A stretch of 64,000 bases of DNA from assembly GCA_045531965.1 (NCBI GenBank), contig JAZSFA010000160.1, forward strand, positions 1-64,000. Direction: 5' to 3'. Of this stretch, positions 38,873-48,338 are shown piece after piece. Below the pieces are notes generated by a model. That model had not been told where the DNA came from. It did no database searches and saw nothing but the letters and a program-made list of their open reading frames with translations. A program made the position numbers and the translations under genes. Numbering within the stretch: the first letter of the stretch is position 1; every line of letters starts with the position of its first letter. The DNA comes from CAMEON01 sp045531965. GTDB taxonomy: Bacteria > Bacillota > Clostridia > Oscillospirales > CAG-272.

Positions 38873-41608
38873 TTATCCCTGGTACCAATCGTCATAGATC
38901 GTACCGTCAATGATCAGGGTATTGGCATTACGGACAGCGGTGATCATGCCGGCAGGAGTCCAGATCTCCGTGGCCGTTACGGAAACAATATAGTTCCCAT
39001 TTTTCACGTAAACGGGGATAAAATGAACTCTGTCGCCCCCATCGGCATCGCTGTTCTCTACGAACATAAAGTTATTGCCGTTTCTTTCAAGCGTTCTGTA
39101 CTTCCCTACCTCCGTCAGATACTTAAATTCAGGGAATCGAGCATATACGCTTTGAACGCTCGTATAACTGTCCGAAGAAGGCATTTCACACCCCGAAACG
39201 GATGTCAACACGGGATTCCACTCAAGGTTAATACCATAACCTGATTTCATAGTCCATCTACCGCCGATAGAAGTTGCTGTCAAACAACCATCATCAGGCT
39301 TGACTACGGGATTTCTTGTTGTAATGCTCAACCCAAAAGACTTCAGTATTAAGTCGCCGTTCTCATATACCCACATAGTCCAAGTGGCTTTGCCCGTAGA
39401 AGTTGTAGGGGACGAAACACTCGGATTATAGCTTGAAGGCGCACTTCCTTCATATCTCGTATTGGGAGACTGTGAGATCACTTTAGATTTTGCTGTAAAC
39501 GTAAAAAAGGTAGTATTGTTATCCGTTATCTGCTCTTCACCCTTAAAGGAGGAATTGATTGTCCCTTGACACCAAAAAAGAATTCCTGCACTGTTGTCAG
39601 GAACTGTCCACTTGAAATACACGATATTGAAGCCGTTTGAGGGACATACGATACCCTCTTGCGTCTGCGTTACAATGATTGTCTCTGTTCCGCTTGAATT
39701 CATCGTGTAAACGACAAAATCAAAGGTAACACCATCCTCGGGAAGAATATCTGATGCCGCATCATTAGTAAAGTAGAAGGTCGTGATCACCTCTGTCCCT
39801 TCGGTGTATCCACCATTGGCCGTCACATAATCCGCCGATACCTCGATCCATTTATCAACGTGAAAAGTCCCCTTAGTTGAATTGTTGGTGGTTCTTGTCT
39901 CGTTTTCATGGTCTTCCCAGTTCACCCTTGCTTCAATCATCTGATTACCAAGCAAGGTGCCGACATTAAGCTCAAAGGACACATAATTAACCCCGTATGC
40001 GCGGAAATCTACGGTCGTAGAATGGATCTGTGAACCGTTAAGATACACAGTTACCGGAATACCGGAATAGGCATTCTTTTGGTCCCAAGAATCAAGGCGA
40101 AAGCGAACCGTTACCGTGTCGTACTGATATACGCTGTTGGGCGTAATCGTCAGGTCACTTACAGACAAATCATAATTGATATATTCCCATACAGCATAAA
40201 AGGTAATTCTACTGTTTTCATCATATATTCCTCCGGAATAGTAATCAGGGGAGGTTGCCGTACTACTTGCCGCCCAGCCGAGGAATTTATATCTGTATCT
40301 TGTAGGTTCTGTACCGGAAAGTGTCAGCGGCAAATTATGCGTCTTGTATTGATTAGCAGGCGCACCCGAGCCTCCGTTAGCGTCATAAGAAACAGTGTAG
40401 ATATTGGGTGACCAAATCGCATACAAAGTGATGCTGGCATCTCTGTTGTATGCTCCCCCGGGGATATAGCTAACAGTCTTGGTTGTTGAAGTTGTTCCCC
40501 ATCCCTGAAAGGAATAGCCTGCTCTTAAAGGAATATCGATGGTCAAGGTCAGGCTCTTCCCTTCAATCTTTGTTTGGGTAGCGGGTGCATTACTACCTCC
40601 ATTAGCATTATATCTTACTGTATATTCTTCGGGGATCTTTTCCCATACCGCATACAAAGTAATATCTCGGTTCTGTCTGAAATTGCTTCCTGCCGCAAAT
40701 GAAGCAGTCGTGGCTGTAGAGCTTGTTGACCACCCCAGAAAGTCATATCCACTTTGGGTCGGCTCCTGCGAACTAAGCACCAGTGCAGTTCCATAATATT
40801 TTGTCTGGGCAGCGGGTGCATTTGATCCTCCGTTGGCATCAAAACTGATCGTATAGGTCTTGGGCGCCCACTGCGCGTATAAAGTAAGATCACAATCGTC
40901 ATTGATCCATTCTCCGGCATCATATACTGCCGTGCCTGTCGCAGATTTTGCCCAACCTACAAAATCATATCCATATTTTGTGGGAACAGTAGTTGACAGT
41001 TGATGGGGAATACCCGACCCTTTCGATCCGTCTGCCGGTGCGCCACTACCTCCATTGGCATCATAGGTAATGGTATAATAGATGCGATGATAATAGACTG
41101 TATCGTAGTCTTCTTCCATCAAAAATCTTCCCGTGATAGATGTTTTATCGGGAGCAAAATCCGTGACAGTCGGTGCCTGAATATGAAACGATGTTCCCGC
41201 CTTGCCATATACCGTAATGGGTGAAGCGGCCATACGTCCATCCGAGTACAAAAATTGCCCTGTCATGGCGTACAGCTTCTCATATACGACAGTATAAGTT
41301 GCTGTCCCGCTGCGTACATAGTTGCTTGCGGGATAATACTTCTCCATCATAGCAAACGTAACATTTGCATCTGTACTGTATTTAAGAGCATATCCTGTGA
41401 TCGATGGAGAAGGTCTTGCTATCGCGGTCTCATCGGTATCAGACGCATCTAAAGTGAAGGAAACCGCAGGAGCCAGCGTATTACCGCTCTCATCCGTATA
41501 ATAGATCGTACAATCCATGGTATAAACGGCGGCTACGGATACAGGGAAAATCACAAGGGTCAGAAGTAGTGTCATCATAGCCAAAATGATTTTGATATTT
41601 CTTTTCAT
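38873..41608 (-). CDS. Secreted repeat protein with four Listeria-Bacteroides (Flg_new) repeats
   Basis: A 911-residue exported protein. The N-terminus is a signal peptide (basic MKRN, hydrophobic core to about residue 27, AVAA-like end). Four repeats of about 75 residues follow (about residues 175-480), each beginning like YTITYDANGGSGAP and closing with LYAQW, LYAVW, LYAIW or FYAVW, the Flg_new/InlB B-repeat type. Residues about 485-720 hold two CARDB-like beta domains. There is no LPXTG anchor. Its position beside the Tad pilus genes suggests a surface adhesin or pilus-tip protein that helps mating pairs form. It overlaps the upstream gene by four bases. Confidence 0.8.
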   Translation of the reverse strand: MKRNIKIILAMMTLLLTLVIFPVSVAAVYTMDCTIYYTDESGNTLAPAVSFTLDASDTDETAIARPSPSITGYALKYSTDANVTFAMMEKYYPASNYVRSGTATYTVVYEKLYAMTGQFLYSDGRMAASPITVYGKAGTSFHIQAPTVTDFAPDKTSITGRFLMEEDYDTVYYHRIYYTITYDANGGSGAPADGSKGSGIPHQLSTTVPTKYGYDFVGWAKSATGTAVYDAGEWINDDCDLTLYAQWAPKTYTISFDANGGSNAPAAQTKYYGTALVLSSQEPTQSGYDFLGWSTSSTATTASFAAGSNFRQNRDITLYAVWEKIPEEYTVRYNANGGSNAPATQTKIEGKSLTLTIDIPLRAGYSFQGWGTTSTTKTVSYIPGGAYNRDASITLYAIWSPNIYTVSYDANGGSGAPANQYKTHNLPLTLSGTEPTRYRYKFLGWAASSTATSPDYYSGGIYDENSRITFYAVWEYINYDLSVSDLTITPNSVYQYDTVTVRFRLDSWDQKNAYSGIPVTVYLNGSQIHSTTVDFRAYGVNYVSFELNVGTLLGNQMIEARVNWEDHENETRTTNNSTKGTFHVDKWIEVSADYVTANGGYTEGTEVITTFYFTNDAASDILPEDGVTFDFVVYTMNSSGTETIIVTQTQEGIVCPSNGFNIVYFKWTVPDNSAGILFWCQGTINSSFKGEEQITDNNTTFFTFTAKSKVISQSPNTRYEGSAPSSYNPSVSSPTTSTGKATWTMWVYENGDLILKSFGLSITTRNPVVKPDDGCLTATSIGGRWTMKSGYGINLEWNPVLTSVSGCEMPSSDSYTSVQSVYARFPEFKYLTEVGKYRTLERNGNNFMFVENSDADGGDRVHFIPVYVKNGNYIVSVTATEIWTPAGMITAVRNANTLIIDGTIYDDWYQG

Positions 41609-42006
41609 TCTCCCGTTTCCTCCTTTACACCGTCAATGACGATAAAGTCGCCGATCGTAGGCTCCTCTTTTCGCTCGTTATCACTCTTGCCTCCCACATC
41701 AAGGTGTATCTCACCGTTTTCATTTTTTCCCAGGCCAAGATCCTCGGTCTCATTGGGATCCTTTGTATTGACGGGAGGAACGGGGGGGACAATAGGAGCA
41801 ATCGTTTCTACAGGTTCAGTGTTCGTTGTTTCCACATTTTCTGTGAGTTCAATGTTTTCAATCGTTTCCAAAGATTCAATATCCGTGCCTGAGGTCTCAT
41901 CGGGCGAAGTATGATTTCCGTTACGACCAACGGCATAAACAATCACACCAATCAGCACCAGCAAAATAGACAGCACGGCACAAATGCAAGTTGTTTTTCT
42001 ATTCAT
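41605..42006 (-). CDS. Membrane-anchored Thr/Glu-rich protein
   Basis: A 133-residue protein with a single N-terminal hydrophobic helix (CAVLSILLVLIGVIVYAV, residues 9-26), then about 100 residues rich in Thr, Glu and Pro with repeated ETIE/ENVETT units. The layout is a signal anchor plus an extended extracellular stalk. It couples by ATGA overlap to the secreted repeat protein and may support or anchor it. DUF6550-type proteins have a similar look; I am not certain of that match. Confidence 0.5.
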   Translation of the reverse strand: MNRKTTCICAVLSILLVLIGVIVYAVGRNGNHTSPDETSGTDIESLETIENIELTENVETTNTEPVETIAPIVPPVPPVNTKDPNETEDLGLGKNENGEIHLDVGGKSDNERKEEPTIGDFIVIDGVKEETGE

Positions 42007-42017
42007 TCTTTTTCTCC

Positions 42018-42551
42018 TTATTTTTGTTTGAATTGAGATACGATGGTGATGGGAACCGTAATCTCCGCTATCTCCATATTGAATAGTTCAAACGGGATAG
42101 TGATCTCATATTCCACAAGCACACCAAACGCATCCCCTGCCATCGCATAGATCGTAGGTCGGGACATAACGTACTTTCCGTCCACCGCCACGGGCTCTCG
42201 GTATTCAAGTGTAATAACACGCGGAAAGCCGAGCAAGGTATATGCTCCGTCAACAAGGTCGTCGCGGTCGATATAATCATCCCACGGCTCACCCTGCTTC
42301 AGAGCATCGTATTTGCTTACGGCATAGCGCGTTACATAACTGTCGAGCTTGAGCTGCGTTTCGTTCTGCTGTTCCCTTGCAACGTGATAGATGAAGGCAT
42401 ACTGCATAGCAACCGCCACAAGCATCATCACAACAAGGATGCAGACGCAGGTAAGAACGTAGCTGAATCCCTTTTTGTTTCCGATGGCACATTTTGCTCT
42501 GCAAAATGTGGAGTGCGGTTTTGCTTTCTTACCGATTAAGTTATTCTTCAT
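42018..42551 (-). CDS. TadE/G-like pseudopilin with long leader
   Basis: A 177-residue protein whose NKKGFSYVLTCVCILVVMM segment (from about residue 25) looks like a class III prepilin cleavage site (basic, Gly, then a hydrophobic helix) followed by a beta-rich periplasmic-type domain, as in TadE, TadF or TadG minor pilins. The leader before it is unusually long and contains HSTFCRAKC, which is encoded by a perfect DNA palindrome (42488-42510). It is translated at a GAGGTG site next to the DUF4320 gene in the Tad cluster. Confidence 0.6.
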   Translation of the reverse strand: MKNNLIGKKAKPHSTFCRAKCAIGNKKGFSYVLTCVCILVVMMLVAVAMQYAFIYHVAREQQNETQLKLDSYVTRYAVSKYDALKQGEPWDDYIDRDDLVDGAYTLLGFPRVITLEYREPVAVDGKYVMSRPTIYAMAGDAFGVLVEYEITIPFELFNMEIAEITVPITIVSQFKQK

Positions 42552-42565
42552 AACCGCACATCACC

Positions 42566-42976
42566 TCATTTCCAATACATACGGGAGAGACCCGATTGTG
42601 TCACGGAAACATCGAAAGGCAATTCAAAGCCACCGAACCCCGGCAAGATCATTTCGATCGTAAGCGTTACAGAGATAACGTCACCGAGCTGAACTTTACC
42701 CGTGGCATAGTCAAAGTAGGTTGTCGAAAATGATACCGTTGGAGTAAAACCCGCTTCGGCACAGAGTTCCGCAAACCTTGCTTCTACCTCGGGACCAATC
42801 CGTCCCGTAACGGTCGCCACTTCTAAAAGCTCGTTACACATATACGTCATATCCTGCTTAAGCGTGATCATTGACCAAATGCTGATAATTAAGACTAAAA
42901 CAAGAGCGATGACGAGAACCTCCACCGCTACGTCGATATAGCCTTCTGCTTTTTTGTTTTTGAGTGTTTTTAACAC
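42566..42976 (-). CDS. DUF4320 TadE-like pseudopilin
   Basis: A 136-residue protein beginning KNKKAEGYIDVAVEVLVIALVL. The AEGYxD motif followed by a hydrophobic helix is shared with the five Flp pilins at 48.3-49.7 kb, indicating processing by the same peptidase, and the remainder is a small beta-domain as in DUF4320/TadE minor pilins. It is the gene directly after TadC in the leftward Tad operon. Confidence 0.7.
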   Translation of the reverse strand: MLKTLKNKKAEGYIDVAVEVLVIALVLVLIISIWSMITLKQDMTYMCNELLEVATVTGRIGPEVEARFAELCAEAGFTPTVSFSTTYFDYATGKVQLGDVISVTLTIEMILPGFGGFELPFDVSVTQSGLSRMYWK

Positions 42977-42988
42977 GGTTGCACCTCC

Positions 42989-43861
42989 TTAAAAGAGCGT
43001 TCCCATCGAAGTCAAGAGCACCTGTCCGAGCACCGCCACATAGATAAGGATAAAGCAGAAAAGAAGTGCCATTGAGAGCTTACGCACCTTGCGAGGTACA
43101 GCGTTGGCTTGTGCCTTGAGCTGCTCTCGCTGATAGTCTGCAAACTTCAGCGCGGTCGTTCCCCAATATACCTCCATATCGTCGCCACGGACAACACCGA
43201 TCAGACCTCTCGTTACGTCACTCATCATCGTGCTACCCACACGGCTTTCAAGTCTTGTGAGTGCAACTTCCTCGTTTCCCGAGCGCATATCCGCAATGGT
43301 GATCTCAAGCTCCTCCTTGAGTTCGGGGCAAGTGGTGTCCTTAAAGGCTTCAAGAGCATAGATAGCTCCCTTTTGGTGCTTCATCGTCTTTTCGATAGAG
43401 CCGACAAGTCGGGGCAATTCGTACTCGATCTTCTTTCTCTTTGCCGCGATCATCTTGGTGACTTTCTTGGATTCCGAGAAATACACCACGATAGCGATAA
43501 ATACGATAAACAGACCGAGGATCTTCACGATGAGAAACGCGGGGATAGCAAGAAGTCCGATAGCCACCGCTTTGACTATGGCATTGGAAACGTACAGTTC
43601 GGGGGAAATATCCATACCCGCTGTTCTGAGGTCTGCTTCAAGCTGTGCCTTCTTGTACTCATTGAGCTTGATCTTCTCGGAGAGCTTTGTCGCAAACTCT
43701 TTGAGATAGATTTCGATAATGCTCGTTTTCTTGTCGCCCTTCTTTCCGAGGTTGTTCGCTGCTTTCGATGCTTTCATCGTTGGAACCTTCATCAAGTCCG
43801 CGAGAATACAGCCGATACCCACCGCCGCAAAGAGACCGATGAAAATCTGTAAAATAATCAT
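42989..43861 (-). CDS. tadC: TadC-like pilus assembly membrane protein
   Basis: A 290-residue type II secretion F-family protein. Hydrophobic segments lie at about residues 1-22, 92-112, 117-137 and 263-288; between them is the cytoplasmic helix bundle with GSIEKTMKHQKGAIYALEAF. The C-terminal membrane helix pair and the RLESRVGSTMMSDV block fit TadC. It would form the inner-membrane platform of the Tad pilus together with TadB. The start is 12 bases after the TadB stop. Confidence 0.8.
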   Translation of the reverse strand: MIILQIFIGLFAAVGIGCILADLMKVPTMKASKAANNLGKKGDKKTSIIEIYLKEFATKLSEKIKLNEYKKAQLEADLRTAGMDISPELYVSNAIVKAVAIGLLAIPAFLIVKILGLFIVFIAIVVYFSESKKVTKMIAAKRKKIEYELPRLVGSIEKTMKHQKGAIYALEAFKDTTCPELKEELEITIADMRSGNEEVALTRLESRVGSTMMSDVTRGLIGVVRGDDMEVYWGTTALKFADYQREQLKAQANAVPRKVRKLSMALLFCFILIYVAVLGQVLLTSMGTLF

Positions 43862-43873
43862 ACTGTTTCCTCC

Positions 43874-44800
43874 TTATCTCTTATATTCAATGGGTTTTGT
43901 CAGCTTGTTCATACGGATAGCGGTAATAATGATTACCACACCGCAGATAGCGAGAACGACCTTGCCAAAGGTGGTGTTCATCAGCGCATCGTACCAATCT
44001 CTGTTGATACAGTAGAGCAGCGGGATATTGGCAACCACCATACAGACCATCATCCAATACTCACGGCGTGTTTCCGAAAGCATCGTCTTGAGGGAGTTGT
44101 TGACAAGTCGCACGTCGGTCAGCTTGGATACTACGGGCATCAAGGTGTCCTTGAGTGTTCTATCATTCTGACACGCGATCAGCGTATCACACCATTCTTC
44201 AAAGATGCTGTTCTTGACCTTATCCTTGAGGTTGTGAATGGCTTGGCGAATGTCGGAAGAGATAATGGTCGCTTCTGTGAGGAATCCTTCAAAGATGCCC
44301 TTGATAGGCGGCTTGAGATAGGAAAGATTCTCCTGCACAGCACTCACAAGGTTATCGCTACGGATATACGAGGTAGTGATAATGGAAAGCGCCGTTTCAA
44401 GCTCTTGTCTTACCTGCGTCTCATAGATGGCAATCGTCTTTGTGAGGTAGGCAAAAGGAATGAGCGCAAAGGCTACCGCAAGAACGGGAATGAGGAACAT
44501 ATTATCAATGGCAATCGCTACGACACAACCTGCTACCATAAGGAGCAGAGCCGCAGCGCAAGCAATCGAGAACTGTTTTTCCTTGCCCGTTTCCTGCAAG
44601 GCTCGTCTCATACGCTCAAGCTCAAGCAAAATGCGGTTCTTCTTTTTCTTACCTCTCGCCGTAAGTGCTTGGTCTTTGAGGGTCTGCTGTTTGTTGAACA
44701 GTTCATTTATATCCTTATTGATCTGTTCGGGTGTCAGCTTCAAAAGTGCGATTGTCGCAACGACGAGCAAAAGAAAGCTGATAATATAGAGTGCTGTCAT
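43874..44800 (-). CDS. tadB: TadB-like pilus assembly membrane protein
   Basis: A 308-residue type II secretion F-family protein with an N-terminal membrane helix (residues 1-20), a helix pair at about 80-125, the cytoplasmic F domain (ALSIITTSYIRSDNLVSAVQ, then a KNSIFEEWCDTLI segment) and C-terminal membrane helices (252-268, 280-298). This is TadB, the partner of TadC. The gene overlaps TadA by four bases (ATGA). Confidence 0.8.
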   Translation of the reverse strand: MTALYIISFLLLVVATIALLKLTPEQINKDINELFNKQQTLKDQALTARGKKKKNRILLELERMRRALQETGKEKQFSIACAAALLLMVAGCVVAIAIDNMFLIPVLAVAFALIPFAYLTKTIAIYETQVRQELETALSIITTSYIRSDNLVSAVQENLSYLKPPIKGIFEGFLTEATIISSDIRQAIHNLKDKVKNSIFEEWCDTLIACQNDRTLKDTLMPVVSKLTDVRLVNNSLKTMLSETRREYWMMVCMVVANIPLLYCINRDWYDALMNTTFGKVVLAICGVVIIITAIRMNKLTKPIEYKR

Positions 44801-46110
44801 ACGGTTGTTACCTCCCTTCTTTCAAATCTTTTGAGGAGCTCCTGCGGGATACCTCCGCGCAACAGCTTGGCGCGCAGAGACTCCGATGGGCTGTTTTCTT
44901 GGATGAACTCTCCGACGATGCGGAACACACCGTCCACATAATCGTTGCTGTGGATCTTGTAGCGGTAGAGCGTTCTGTACTCAAGCTCTCCGTCATCGTG
45001 AACGATGCACTCAGAAATGTCCATTACCTTACGGGTATTGTCCTCCAACTTGTGTGCAAACACAACTACGGGAAAAGCAAGTGCCACCTGCTGCATTGAG
45101 ATCTTCATATCAATGGGAAAACGGCGCTGAGACAGAAACGCGATTCTTCTGTGTGCATATCTGCCACCGCCACCGTGAACGGTCGTTACAACGGTGTGGT
45201 CTGTGGAGCTTGCTTCTACTGCGGAATGAGCCTCCGCGTCTCTCATCTCACCTACGCAGATCACATCGGGGTCAAAACGGAGTGCAGCCATAACCAAGTC
45301 CTCTTGGGTAATGTCGTAGATGTCCTTATCTGAGGGGCGAGACAGCGTATGCACCACGTTGTTGATGACTCTGCCCTGCTCGTCTCTCTTAACAAGGGAA
45401 AGCTCTCTTGCACCGCTTTCAATCGTATAGATACGTTTACTGTCGGGGATAGAGCCAAGCAAGCTATTGAGCAAGGTGGTTTTACCGGAACTTGTTCTGC
45501 CTGCAACAACAAAGGACACACCGTAACGAAGGCAAGTTTCAAGGAAAGCAAGCATATCGTCGGTGAGAGAGTCGGTGTCGATAAGGTTTTCCCTATCTAC
45601 TCTCTGAGGGTGAAGCATACGGATAGAGACCGCGATACCTCTGTCGGCATCCACAATGGGTTCTTTCAGCGCGGTAATACGGGTATTATTGGGAAGATGA
45701 CCCTGCGCGATGGGAGCCGCATTGTCGATAATCATACCCGAATGATGAAGCAGCTTCTTTACGACGTCGATGGCGTGTTGCGGAGAGAAGAAATGCTCCT
45801 CTGCTTTCTCAATGCGACCGTCAAGGTGAGTCAGAGCCACGTCATCCCAACCGTTTATATTGATCTCCTCAAGGTTGGGGTCTGCAAGGTGCTTTGTGAG
45901 GATAGAGTATTCCGCCATTTCGGTGAAAAGGCGTTCTACCAATCCTTTGGTGTCATACCCTGCTACCGAATATCCCGTATCATAGAGATACTTACCGATA
46001 TACGCTTTGAGCTCGGCGGTCTTGCTCTTGTCGATAAGTGCTGTTGCGTAGTTCTTCGCAATATAGCTCTGTGTGAGACCTACAAGCGAAGATAATTCGA
46101 TCTGTGCCAT
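44797..46110 (-). CDS. tadA: TadA/CpaF pilus assembly ATPase
   Basis: A 437-residue type II/IV secretion ATPase. Walker A AGRTSSGKTTLLN lies near residue 215, the Asp box near 240-250, Walker B VICVGEMRDAEA near 285, and the His box DHTVVTTVHGGG near 308. The N-terminal domain with LEEININGWDD is typical of CpaF. It would drive assembly of the Flp pilus. Sits at the centre of the Tad cluster and is followed by TadB by a four-base overlap. Confidence 0.9.
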   Translation of the reverse strand: MAQIELSSLVGLTQSYIAKNYATALIDKSKTAELKAYIGKYLYDTGYSVAGYDTKGLVERLFTEMAEYSILTKHLADPNLEEININGWDDVALTHLDGRIEKAEEHFFSPQHAIDVVKKLLHHSGMIIDNAAPIAQGHLPNNTRITALKEPIVDADRGIAVSIRMLHPQRVDRENLIDTDSLTDDMLAFLETCLRYGVSFVVAGRTSSGKTTLLNSLLGSIPDSKRIYTIESGARELSLVKRDEQGRVINNVVHTLSRPSDKDIYDITQEDLVMAALRFDPDVICVGEMRDAEAHSAVEASSTDHTVVTTVHGGGGRYAHRRIAFLSQRRFPIDMKISMQQVALAFPVVVFAHKLEDNTRKVMDISECIVHDDGELEYRTLYRYKIHSNDYVDGVFRIVGEFIQENSPSESLRAKLLRGGIPQELLKRFERREVTTV

Positions 46111-46113
46111 ACA

Positions 46114-46854
46114 TTACACCACCCTTTCCGCAATCGCTTTGATCGTCTGCATGAACTTTTTGTCTTTCATCGGTTCATACAGACTTCCCTCCATATACTG
46201 TTCGATGAGCGTACTGCAATACGGAACCGTAAAGGCAATCTTTCCGAGGTGCAACCTCGCATCGGCGGCAGCAAGGTTAAATTCCTCTCGTGGAATGTTC
46301 ATCACCGCCACATCATTCTCGCGGAGATACCCACGAGATGCGAAGGTTTTAAGCTGCGACATCTGAAAACTCAAGCACTTGAGGTCGGGCGTGGAAAGGC
46401 GAATGATCTGATCTGCGTTCTCCAAAGCCACGCTTGTGAGGAAGTTGGAGTCGGGGAGCGACATACAATCCACGATCACGTAGTCCGCAATGCCGACAAA
46501 CACATCGTAGAGATACTTTGCTTTCTTATCCGTATATTCGGGAAAGCTGTGGTGGTTTTCGCTATCCTTGTAGCCGAGATACCCGAGGTTCATTCTGTCC
46601 TTTGTCATTACCATATTGGAAACGACGTCATCGGCAAAGAAATCGGGCTTGGAGAGGATAGTTCCCACCGAGAATACGTCCTCGGAACGGAAGTTGGGAA
46701 AGATTACGGGAATGGTAGGTGTCACAATGTCGGTAAACACAACGATAACAGCACTTTTGCCACGGGAGCGATTATAAAGAGCTTCCGCGAGTTTTACCGA
46801 GAAAGTGGTCTTACCGCTACCCGGCGAACCCCATACTGCTATCAATTTACCCAT
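46114..46854 (-). CDS. CpaE/TadZ-like ATPase
   Basis: A 246-residue P-loop ATPase starting KLIAVWGSPGSGKTTFSVKLA at the very N-terminus. The YVIVDCMSLPDSN strand follows at mid-length, as in ParA/MinD-type proteins, but the loop is a plain GSPGSGKT rather than the deviant Walker A (KGGxGKT). TadZ/CpaE proteins of Tad systems place the machine in the cell. It overlaps the CpaB start by eight bases. Confidence 0.7.
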   Translation of the reverse strand: MGKLIAVWGSPGSGKTTFSVKLAEALYNRSRGKSAVIVVFTDIVTPTIPVIFPNFRSEDVFSVGTILSKPDFFADDVVSNMVMTKDRMNLGYLGYKDSENHHSFPEYTDKKAKYLYDVFVGIADYVIVDCMSLPDSNFLTSVALENADQIIRLSTPDLKCLSFQMSQLKTFASRGYLRENDVAVMNIPREEFNLAAADARLHLGKIAFTVPYCSTLIEQYMEGSLYEPMKDKKFMQTIKAIAERVV

Positions 46855-47659
46855 TGTTCTCCTCCTCCGTTTCCTTCGGTGTGTTGTCGATGGGGTTCTT
46901 CTTCAGATAATCGTCCTGCACCTTGATATATGCGTCTGCTTTATCTGTTTCACCTCTGTAAACAAGCGAGAAGTGGATGGTAGTCACAGAATTGTAGTGT
47001 GCCAACAGCTCCGCCTGCTCGGGGGTAACAAGAACCGTAACAGTAGCGGCTTTACCGCCCTCAACGATCTCGTCCTTATCTACACCTTCGTTTGTGGTTG
47101 TGGTAATAACCTTAACGTATTTCAGCTCTGCGGGAATATATGAGGTATACATCTCCTTGTCGTAAATGATAACGGACACAATATCTCCGTTTTCGAGCTT
47201 ATCCGAGAGACCTGCCGCAAAGTTTGCCACGTTCACGGAAACCGCGACCTTTTCCCCGCCAAGCCCAAGGAGCACATCGTCCGCGCTCTTGTTATCGGTA
47301 GAGAGCTTACTTGAAAAGAGATAGTCTCCCGCGTAAAGATCTGTCGCGGCATATTTACCGACAACGGCTTTACCGTCTTTGATTACGTTATTGGGGAGAT
47401 TATAGGAACCGACGTTGACCATTTCAAGGTGGTCTGCGGTGATGATCTGACCTCTCTGCACATCTGCTTTGAGTCTTACAATATCCACCTTCTGATCGGT
47501 AAATCGGTTCACCAAGGGAGCAACGCCAAAGGTGATAAGAAGTGCAAGTACGATACATACCACACCGATGACCGTTCTTGAAGAAAACGGCTTCTTACCG
47601 GGAGCTTTAGGTGCTTTGGGTGTTTTCATAGGCTTGGAGCCAAAATTTCCAAAACTCAT
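46847..47659 (-). CDS. cpaB: CpaB/RcpC-like SAF-domain protein
   Basis: A 270-residue protein with one N-terminal membrane helix (residues about 30-48) and an SAF domain (VQRGQIITADHLEMVNVGS, then KYAATDLYAGDYLFSSKLS), as in CpaB/RcpC of Tad pili. CpaB sits outside the membrane and contacts glycan in Gram-negatives; the Gram-positive role is less clear. In the same leftward operon between the prepilin peptidase and TadZ. Confidence 0.75.
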   Translation of the reverse strand: MSFGNFGSKPMKTPKAPKAPGKKPFSSRTVIGVVCIVLALLITFGVAPLVNRFTDQKVDIVRLKADVQRGQIITADHLEMVNVGSYNLPNNVIKDGKAVVGKYAATDLYAGDYLFSSKLSTDNKSADDVLLGLGGEKVAVSVNVANFAAGLSDKLENGDIVSVIIYDKEMYTSYIPAELKYVKVITTTTNEGVDKDEIVEGGKAATVTVLVTPEQAELLAHYNSVTTIHFSLVYRGETDKADAYIKVQDDYLKKNPIDNTPKETEEENNG

Positions 47660-47680
47660 TTTCTTTTTTCCTCCTATAAA

Positions 47681-48274
47681 TTAAATGAAATATCCGATCA
47701 TCAGACCGGTAGATAAAAACGGCAAAAGCGGAAAGGGTTCGCCATTGCTTCTCTTTTTCGCCTTATTGGATAATAACTGAACCGTAATAGCGAAAATAAG
47801 ACCGATACAATACCCGATCACACCGCCGTAAAAGCCAAGGGATAAGGTAGCGGCGGTAGATAACTTAATATCCGCACCGCCGATACCTCCCTTCTTCGTA
47901 AACATTGCTATTGCCATCTGCGGAACGAATACTGCGATAGCACCGAATACCATAGAGCCGATGCCAACGTCCCCGAAATTAACAAGGGACAGAATTACAA
48001 GCATCACCCACAGGAAATCGTCTGCTTGGTGCTCGGACAAGTCCTGCACAGAAGCATATAGCAATATGAGAGCCAACACAATACCCTTCACCGTCCACAT
48101 CGAAAAGCCGCCTACAAGGTAGAGCATGACCACGATAGCGGGAAGTAAAAGATACGTGAGGTGAGGGTTAAAGGCAAAGCCGCGCTGATCCATATAATAG
48201 TTCATAGAGGCCCCCACGATAATCGTGAGAAAGACGAGAGCCGCAAACTGAATTGCATACGTTATAATTTCCAT
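47681..48274 (-). CDS. cpaA: CpaA/TadV-type prepilin peptidase
   Basis: A 197-residue six-helix membrane protein of family A24. The two catalytic aspartates are in YASVQDLSEHQADDF and GGIGGADIKL (equivalent of GxGD); a PFPLLPFLSTG loop ends the protein as in this family. It would cleave the Flp pilins at the AEG-Y site. It directly follows the five pilin genes, separated by 64 bases, and no N-methylation domain is present, as usual for Tad peptidases. Confidence 0.8.
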   Translation of the reverse strand: MEIITYAIQFAALVFLTIIVGASMNYYMDQRGFAFNPHLTYLLLPAIVVMLYLVGGFSMWTVKGIVLALILLYASVQDLSEHQADDFLWVMLVILSLVNFGDVGIGSMVFGAIAVFVPQMAIAMFTKKGGIGGADIKLSTAATLSLGFYGGVIGYCIGLIFAITVQLLSNKAKKRSNGEPFPLLPFLSTGLMIGYFI

Positions 48275-48338
48275 TTGTCCTCCTTTGATGAGGAGGACGG
48301 ATGGCTCCGTCCCCCATCAGATTAAAAAAGAACCGCTT

